Shown here: positions 39,285 to 43,889 of the stretch, piece after piece
How positions within the stretch are numbered: the stretch's first letter is position 1
How the letters are laid out: each line of letters opens with the position of its first letter
From: GWF2-30-66 sp042576225
GTDB taxonomy: Bacteria > Babelota > Babeliae > Babelales > Vermiphilaceae
Direction: 5' to 3'
Length of the DNA stretch: 43,889 bases
Assembly (NCBI GenBank): GCA_042576225.1
Contig: JBHPCA010000007.1
Span: 1 to 43,889, forward strand
The notes under the pieces: model-generated
The model's input: the letters and a program-made list of their open reading frames with translations, nothing else
Database searches by the model: none
Told to the model about the DNA's origin: nothing
Translations under genes and position numbers: made by a program

Positions 39285-41117
39285 TTATTTATCTTTGTTG
39301 TTTTTAGCTGCATGTTCCTCAAGTGCGATTTGCAATGCACTCTTAGGTTTTGATGAAGGTTTATGTGTTACATGAGGTCTTTGTGTTCTTGGTGCCTTTT
39401 TGTGCTCTCTTCCTTCTTTTTTCTTGCTCGGTTTTCCAGCTGTAGTTTTGGCGAAAGCAGGAGCTTGTCGAACGGTAGGCTGAAGTTTTAAGCTCAGTCC
39501 AAGTTTGCGTTCGTCTTTATTTAAGTTTATAACTCTAAACTGTTTTTTGTCGCCAACTTTAAGAATATCTTCTACTTTTTCTACATTCTGATCAGAGAGT
39601 TCTGATATATGGACAAGTCCTTCGACACCTTCGGGAAGCTTTACAAAAGCTCCAAAGTTGGTTGTCTTAGAAACTTCACCTTCGATGATTGACCCAACAG
39701 GGTAATTCTCTTTTACTTGCTCCCATGGATCTTCTGTCAACTGTTTTACACCAAGAGAGATCTTCTTATTGCCTTCGTCTATGCCGAGTATTACAGCATC
39801 TACCAAACCACCTTTTTTGTAAATATCTGAAGGGTGGTTGATATGTTCGGTCCATGATAAATCAGAAATGTGTACAAGGCCGTCAACACCAGGAACAAGC
39901 TGAACAAATATACCAAAATCTGTTATATTGCTGATTGTGCCTGATATTTTCTCTCCAACCTTGAATTTATCACTGATTGACTTCCAAGGATTTTGCTCAA
40001 GTTGCTTGATACTCAAAGACATTCTTCTGTTTTCTGGATCAAGTGATACGATAAGTACTTCTACCTCGTCGCCAGCCTTAAATTTCTTCTGAAGGTCATT
40101 AATCCTGTCTGTCCAAGAAACTTCTGATATATGAACAAGTCCCTCAACACCTTTTTTAAGTTCAACAAAAAGGCCGTAATCTGTAATGCTTGATATTTTA
40201 CCTTTAACTCGAGAATTAACTTCAAGATCTTTTGCAAGTTTTTCCCAAGGGTTTTCTGTTAATTGTTTCAGGCCAAGTGATATTTTTTCGTTTTCTTTAT
40301 CAAATGAGAGGACTTTTACAGTTATTTGATCGCCAATTTTTACCATCTCACTTGGGTGTGATATTCTTCCCCATGTCATATCTGTTATATGGAGAAGCCC
40401 ATCTACGCCGCCAATGTCAATAAATACTCCATAATTGGTGATATTTTTTACAATTCCTTGTATTACATCAGCTTCTTTTAACTTGTCTAATATTTTCTTT
40501 CTCGATTCTGATCTTTGATCTGAGAGGTATTTTCTACGCGAAATTATGACATTTCCACGTTTTTTGTTTATTTTTATGATGTTGGCCGTTATTTTTTGTC
40601 CAACAAATTTATCAAAGTCTGTAATTCTTTGTACGTCTATTTGTGAACCAGGCAAGAAAGCTGGAATCCCTATATCAACGCTTAATCCACCCTTAACTTT
40701 ATGAGTGACAAAACCTTCTACTGGTTTGCCTTCTTCGCTGAGCTTGGTAATCTCATCCCATGCTTTTAATGCTTTTGCTTTCTCATAAGATAAAATGACG
40801 TTTCCATCGACGCTTTCTAGCTCATCGAGTATGACTTCGATAGAATCACCGGCTTTAAGGCTTTTAAGCTCATGGTCAGCAAATTCGTATTTAGGAATCA
40901 AGCCCTCTGATTTGTAGTTAATATCTACTAGGACACCGTCAGAGTCTACTTTTTTGACTGTTCCAGTTATAAGTTTACCTGTTTGAAGCGTATCAAAAAT
41001 ACCCTCAAGAAGTTCTGAGAGTTCCTGAATTTGTTCTTCATTTAGTTCTGCTCCGATTTCTTCAACTGAAACATTAGCTTTTCTATACTGTTCCGGTCTA
41101 ATAAGTTCTTTAGACAT
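39285..41117 (-). CDS. rpsA: 30S ribosomal protein S1
   Basis: Binds mRNA on the 30S subunit and helps initiation on structured or weak-site messages. The 610-residue protein has six S1 (OB-fold) domains between about residues 48 and 540. The last four carry the regular signature GVFIDIGGVDGLLHITD / GLFVELKKGVEGLVHIS / GIFVQLVPGVDGLVHIS / GAFVKLPEGVEGLVHIS, and linkers LKQLTENPWE recur. After domain six a basic tail begins with a peptide (VRQAPAFAKTTAGK) that looks encoded by the dispersed repeat. The tail is longer than in E. coli S1 (557). AGGAT precedes the ATG. Confidence 0.96.
   Translation of the reverse strand: MSKELIRPEQYRKANVSVEEIGAELNEEQIQELSELLEGIFDTLQTGKLITGTVKKVDSDGVLVDINYKSEGLIPKYEFADHELKSLKAGDSIEVILDELESVDGNVILSYEKAKALKAWDEITKLSEEGKPVEGFVTHKVKGGLSVDIGIPAFLPGSQIDVQRITDFDKFVGQKITANIIKINKKRGNVIISRRKYLSDQRSESRKKILDKLKEADVIQGIVKNITNYGVFIDIGGVDGLLHITDMTWGRISHPSEMVKIGDQITVKVLSFDKENEKISLGLKQLTENPWEKLAKDLEVNSRVKGKISSITDYGLFVELKKGVEGLVHISEVSWTDRINDLQKKFKAGDEVEVLIVSLDPENRRMSLSIKQLEQNPWKSISDKFKVGEKISGTISNITDFGIFVQLVPGVDGLVHISDLSWTEHINHPSDIYKKGGLVDAVILGIDEGNKKISLGVKQLTEDPWEQVKENYPVGSIIEGEVSKTTNFGAFVKLPEGVEGLVHISELSDQNVEKVEDILKVGDKKQFRVINLNKDERKLGLSLKLQPTVRQAPAFAKTTAGKPSKKKEGREHKKAPRTQRPHVTHKPSSKPKSALQIALEEHAAKNNKDK
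39440..39480. repeat. Dispersed-repeat core inside rpsA, in frame
   Basis: GAGCTTGTCGAACGG (39461-39475) shares its first 12 bases with the core in element C (GAGCTTGTCGAA, 10961-10972), and the stretch lies exactly at the junction between the sixth S1 domain and the basic tail. On the rpsA strand it encodes VRQAPAFAKTTAGK, whose composition differs from both sides. Confidence 0.5.
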
Positions 41118-41327
41118 ATAAATCCTGTTATATAATGCCTGGCGAAATGCCTGGCAAATAGGCGGTTAAAGGGTTAATAATATTAAAATAAGTACATATT
41201 TATAATAGCACGAAATTTGTTAATTGACAAATAAAACAGCTATTTTATGGATTTTATCCCCCCAGACTGTCATCCGGTTGTTTATGACAAAATTGGGACA
41301 AAATTTATTAATTATTTTAAATATATA

Positions 41328-41356
41328 TTGACAATGTGAAAAATTTGGGGTATTCT
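41328..41356 (+). promoter_or_regulatory. Strong sigma70-type promoter of the DEAD-box helicase
   Basis: A perfect TTGACA (41328-41333) and TATTCT (41351-41356) are separated by exactly 17 bases. Transcription would start near 41363, leaving a leader of about 135 bases. Confidence 0.75.
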
Positions 41357-41362
41357 GAAAAT

Positions 41363-41498
41363 GTCTAGGTCGGAAGTATCTTTTGAGATGCGCCGTTTGG
41401 AGGGTGTTCTTCTAAAATTTAGACTATTTTACAGTTTTGAAGATTTTATCACATTTTATTTAAATATTATAAAAATTATTACTTATGGATTTTAGAGT
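41363..41498 (+). promoter_or_regulatory. Long 5' leader of the helicase with a hairpin
   Basis: CGG-AA-GTATCT (41371-41381) pairs with AGATGC-G-CCG (41386-41395) around a TTTG loop, and GTCTA (41363-41367) can pair with TAGAC (41420-41424) to enclose it. Long structured leaders are known for cold-shock RNA helicases (csdA/deaD type), where they control mRNA stability or translation. Such control here is an inference. The rest of the gap 41118-41327 shows no gene. Confidence 0.45.
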
Positions 41499-43214
41499 AT
41501 GAATGAGTTTAAAAATTTCGGATTATCAGAAAATATTATCAAAGCCTTGGATCACGTAGGGTTTACAACTCCTACGGAGATTCAGCAAAAGGCTATCCCA
41601 ATGCTTGTTTCAGGCGAAAATAAAGATTTTCATGGCCAGGCACAGACTGGGACCGGTAAAACGTTAGCGTTTGGTATCCCATTGGTTCACAAGGTAGATG
41701 TGAGCAAAAAGGGGGTTCAGGCCTTGGTTATAGCTCCTACTCGTGAGCTTGTGCTACAGATTGTAGAAAGTTTGGCTGTAGCAGCTAAATTTTGCAAAGG
41801 TTTGTCTATTGTGCCAATTTATGGTGGTGTTGATATAACAAGGCAGATATCGCAGCTTAGAAAGGGCGTTCACATTGTTGTTGGTACGCCAGGACGAGTA
41901 AATGACCATATTAGAAGAAAAAATTTAAAATTGCACGACTTGCAGACGCTTGTTCTTGATGAAGCAGATACTATGCTTGATATGGGATTTAGGCAGGACA
42001 TAGAGTTTATTTTGTCAAAAATGCCCCAAGAGAGAAAGATCTGGCTTTTTTCAGCGACCAACAAACGGGGCGTAGATGATCTTAAAAAATCTCACATGAA
42101 AGACCCTGTATCTGTAAGGGTGGTCAGACAAAACGTTGCAAATTCAAATACAGAGCAGTACTTTTGTGTTTCGAACATGAAATACAGGTTCCAAGTTCTT
42201 TGTAGAATTATAGATAAAGAGCCAGAATTTTATGGTATTATTTTTTGTCAGACAAAACTTTTATGCGCAGATATTGCAAGTAAGCTTTCTAAAAAAGGAT
42301 ATAACGCAGGATCGCTTCATGGTGACATGGATCAGAAAATGCGTAATAAAGTGATACAAAAATTTAAAAAGAGAGATTGTGAGATTTTAGTTGCAACAGA
42401 CGTAGCAGCAAGGGGTATAGACGTAAATGATCTTACTCATGTTGTTAACTATTCTTTACCAGAAGATCAAGACAGTTATGTTCATAGAGTTGGACGTACT
42501 GGAAGGGCTGGTAAAAAGGGTGTTGCAATAACGTTTATATCAAGCCGGGAAGTGAGAATCGTAAACAGTTTATCTCGCAAGTTTGGTATAGATATTAAGA
42601 AGTTTAATGTTCCGTCTCTTAAAGATCTTGTTGGTGCACGAGTTGGGAAAGCAATAGAATATTTTAATAATTCTTCTAAAGGTTCTTGTGAGGGGTCAGG
42701 CAATTTGAGTAGTACATTAAATGGCGTACTTGATCCGTTAAAATCAGCAATAAAAGAGCTTCCAAAAGATGAACTTGTTGATGTTGCGATAAACTTGTTG
42801 TCAGATAAATTCTTGAAAGAATACGAAAACGCGGAAGAAATTCCAACCTCTAGTTTAGAATCAGATTATGGCAGTGGAAACAGCAGAAGTTTTGGCGGGC
42901 GTGGACGTGATAGAGCCCGTGGTGGCCGCGGACGTGGACGCGAGAAAGGTTCTAGTCAAAGGTATGAGCAAGGTCCGGATATGAGCGAAATTGTTTTGCA
43001 TGTTGGTTCTGAAGATGGAGTAGAAAGACATGAAATAATGGCGCATGTTTTAAACTCGAGAGCTATTGATCGTAAGTACGTAGAGCGTGTTCGTGTCATC
43101 AGAAAAAGAAGCTTTGTTGTTGTGCCATCTAAGTTTGCTAAAAAAGTTGTAAGTGCTTTAAATGGCAAAAAGATTCAAAGCAAAAAAGTAAGAGTTGGCA
43201 TAGCCAGGTTTTAA
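41499..43214 (+). CDS. DEAD-box ATP-dependent RNA helicase, CsdA/DeaD type
   Basis: Unwinds RNA in ribosome assembly and mRNA turnover. The 571-residue product has all motifs: Q motif (FGLSENIIKALDHVGFTTPTEIQ), AQTGTGKT, PTRELVLQI, TPGRVNDH, DEAD, SAT, IIFCQTK, ATDVAARGIDV and HRVGRTGRAGKKG. The C-terminal region has an Arg/Gly-rich stretch (about 465-487) and then an RRM-like DbpA/CsdA RNA-binding domain (about 497-571: IVLHVGSEDGVERHEIMAHVL ... ALNGKKIQSKKVRVGIARF). The ribosome site is weak (TAGAG). Confidence 0.95.
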   Translation: MNEFKNFGLSENIIKALDHVGFTTPTEIQQKAIPMLVSGENKDFHGQAQTGTGKTLAFGIPLVHKVDVSKKGVQALVIAPTRELVLQIVESLAVAAKFCKGLSIVPIYGGVDITRQISQLRKGVHIVVGTPGRVNDHIRRKNLKLHDLQTLVLDEADTMLDMGFRQDIEFILSKMPQERKIWLFSATNKRGVDDLKKSHMKDPVSVRVVRQNVANSNTEQYFCVSNMKYRFQVLCRIIDKEPEFYGIIFCQTKLLCADIASKLSKKGYNAGSLHGDMDQKMRNKVIQKFKKRDCEILVATDVAARGIDVNDLTHVVNYSLPEDQDSYVHRVGRTGRAGKKGVAITFISSREVRIVNSLSRKFGIDIKKFNVPSLKDLVGARVGKAIEYFNNSSKGSCEGSGNLSSTLNGVLDPLKSAIKELPKDELVDVAINLLSDKFLKEYENAEEIPTSSLESDYGSGNSRSFGGRGRDRARGGRGRGREKGSSQRYEQGPDMSEIVLHVGSEDGVERHEIMAHVLNSRAIDRKYVERVRVIRKRSFVVVPSKFAKKVVSALNGKKIQSKKVRVGIARF

Positions 43215-43340
43215 CTTATTTTCGCTTAACTTATTTTTTCTTTAATCAATTTTCTGTTATAGTAATAAAAAATAAAAGTGTCTTATGGCAACATAGGTGG
43301 CAGCTTGATTAACATTTTAATGTAGCAGGAGAATATTATA

Positions 43341-43709
43341 ATGGATTTCAAAAAAATAGTATGTTCGTGTCTTTGCTTAGTCCCAGTACTTTCGTTTGCA
43401 GATGCTTCTTTGAATATTGCATTAAAAGTGCAAGACAAAGAAGTTATTATCGAAAATGCAATAGTGTCAAGTGACAAAGAAGGTATTTTTGTAGCAGATA
43501 ATATTACCGTAAAAGCAAAAGTTTTGTCAGAAGATGAGAATCAGGTAGAAGTTTCTTTAGAAGTTTCTCAAGATGGCAAAGATTTGGTTAACCCAACAGT
43601 AAAAACAGAGTGGGGTAAGCCAGCAACTGTAGAAATAGTTAAAAAAGACAAGAGCGGTTCTGAAGCAAAGAGTGTAGAACTTATTGTTGTAGCTGATAAA
43701 GTCGAGTAA
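43341..43709 (+). CDS. Small secreted protein, probable beta-sandwich
   Basis: The 122-residue product starts at an ATG with AGGAGA upstream. The signal peptide (IVCSCLCLVPVLSFA) is cleaved near ADA. The mature 100 residues alternate hydrophobic and polar positions with many Val, Lys and Glu (LNIALKVQDKEVIIENAIV, FVADNITVKAKVLSEDENQVEVSLEVS, VELIVVADKVE), suggesting a small beta-sandwich in the periplasm. No family is recognised. It has its own leader after the helicase. Confidence 0.75.
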   Translation: MDFKKIVCSCLCLVPVLSFADASLNIALKVQDKEVIIENAIVSSDKEGIFVADNITVKAKVLSEDENQVEVSLEVSQDGKDLVNPTVKTEWGKPATVEIVKKDKSGSEAKSVELIVVADKVE

Positions 43710-43794
43710 TAACGAAATAATAAATTTTTTACTTATGTAAACAAGTTATTATCTGCTGTCTCTTGTTGCCCTAAGATGCTGATTTTTGTATTAG

Positions 43795-43842
43795 AGCTTA
43801 TCCGAAAACTAATTTTTAAGTAAGAACTTATCCGAAAATTAA
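43795..43842 (+). repeat. Short direct repeat, 30-bp period
   Basis: AGCTTATCCGAAAACTAA (43795-43812) and AACTTATCCGAAAATTAA (43825-43842) differ at two of 18 positions. It lies in the non-coding end of the window, next to the start of another dispersed repeat. Confidence 0.6.
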
Positions 43843-43871
43843 CAAACCACGTAAGAATAACCCAAAAAATG

Positions 43872-43889
43872 ATTCTCCCCCCGTTCTCC
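43872..43889. repeat. Edge of another dispersed inverted-repeat element
   Basis: The last bases, TTCTCCCCCCGTTCTCC, match the outer end of copy B (complement of GGGGGGAGAA, 34695 onward). A further copy most likely begins here and continues outside the window. Confidence 0.6.

Overview
The window is AT-rich and densely coded on both strands. It reads as the chromosome of a Gram-negative, host-dependent bacterium. Core genes (pheT, rpsA, efp, nusB, ndk, ksgA, glmU, murB, mreB, lspA, nrdDG, a CsdA-type helicase) are interleaved with many proteins that carry N-terminal signal peptides and have no obvious house-keeping role, several with eukaryote-like or effector-like features: F-box-like segments, a caspase-like His/Cys pair, a Fic AMPylase beside a TPR protein, and lysine-rich coiled-coil proteins. 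This mix, with queuine-type salvage genes and an outer-membrane barrel, suggests Candidatus Dependentiae (TM6/Babeliae), obligate associates of protists. That placement is inferred from gene content only; no 16S gene is present.

Layout. 1-5024 (+): a tandem array of three secreted, lysine-rich, helical-repeat proteins, the first cut by the window edge. 5109-6986 (-): yhhQ-tgt, a deazaguanine salvage operon. 7386-8378 (-): murB. 8558-10122 (+): TPR protein and Fic enzyme. 10166-11803: two phosphoribosyltransferases around an inverted-repeat element. 11781-15327 (-): three secreted proteins, two being F-box-like tandem duplicates; the duplication also copied the 3' end of the neighbouring phosphoribosyltransferase gene as a fossil. 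15506-19052 (+): pheT-lspA-comF, overlapping. 19186-21251 (+): two SurA/PrsA-like chaperones. 21380-22213: a broken GIY-YIG nuclease gene inside long repeats. 22351-23454 (+): a secreted protein with a possible Cys/His deamidase site. 23489-24745 (-): sbcD. 24905-26125 (+): an unknown secreted protein. 26160-27662 (-): glmU. 27767-27856: tRNA-Ser(CGA). 27913-31050 (+): outer-membrane protein, mreB, ksgA. 31413-34457 (+): nrdG-nrdD-Nudix, all overlapping. 34834-37221 (-): a secreted caspase-like protein and a small membrane protein. 37517-38702 (+): efp-nusB. 38800-41117 (-): rpsA then ndk. 41499-43709 (+): DEAD-box helicase with a long leader, then a small secreted protein.

The most notable non-coding structure is a dispersed family of repeats built on a CTTCG(T/A)CAAGCTCAG core. 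Three copies (around 7085, 10895 and 34540) form long inverted repeats with nothing coding inside. A related long repeat brackets the GIY-YIG gene in inverted orientation. The core has also entered coding DNA, breaking the GIY-YIG gene and apparently lengthening rpsA in frame. I see no transposase, integrase, phage gene, CRISPR array or rRNA gene.
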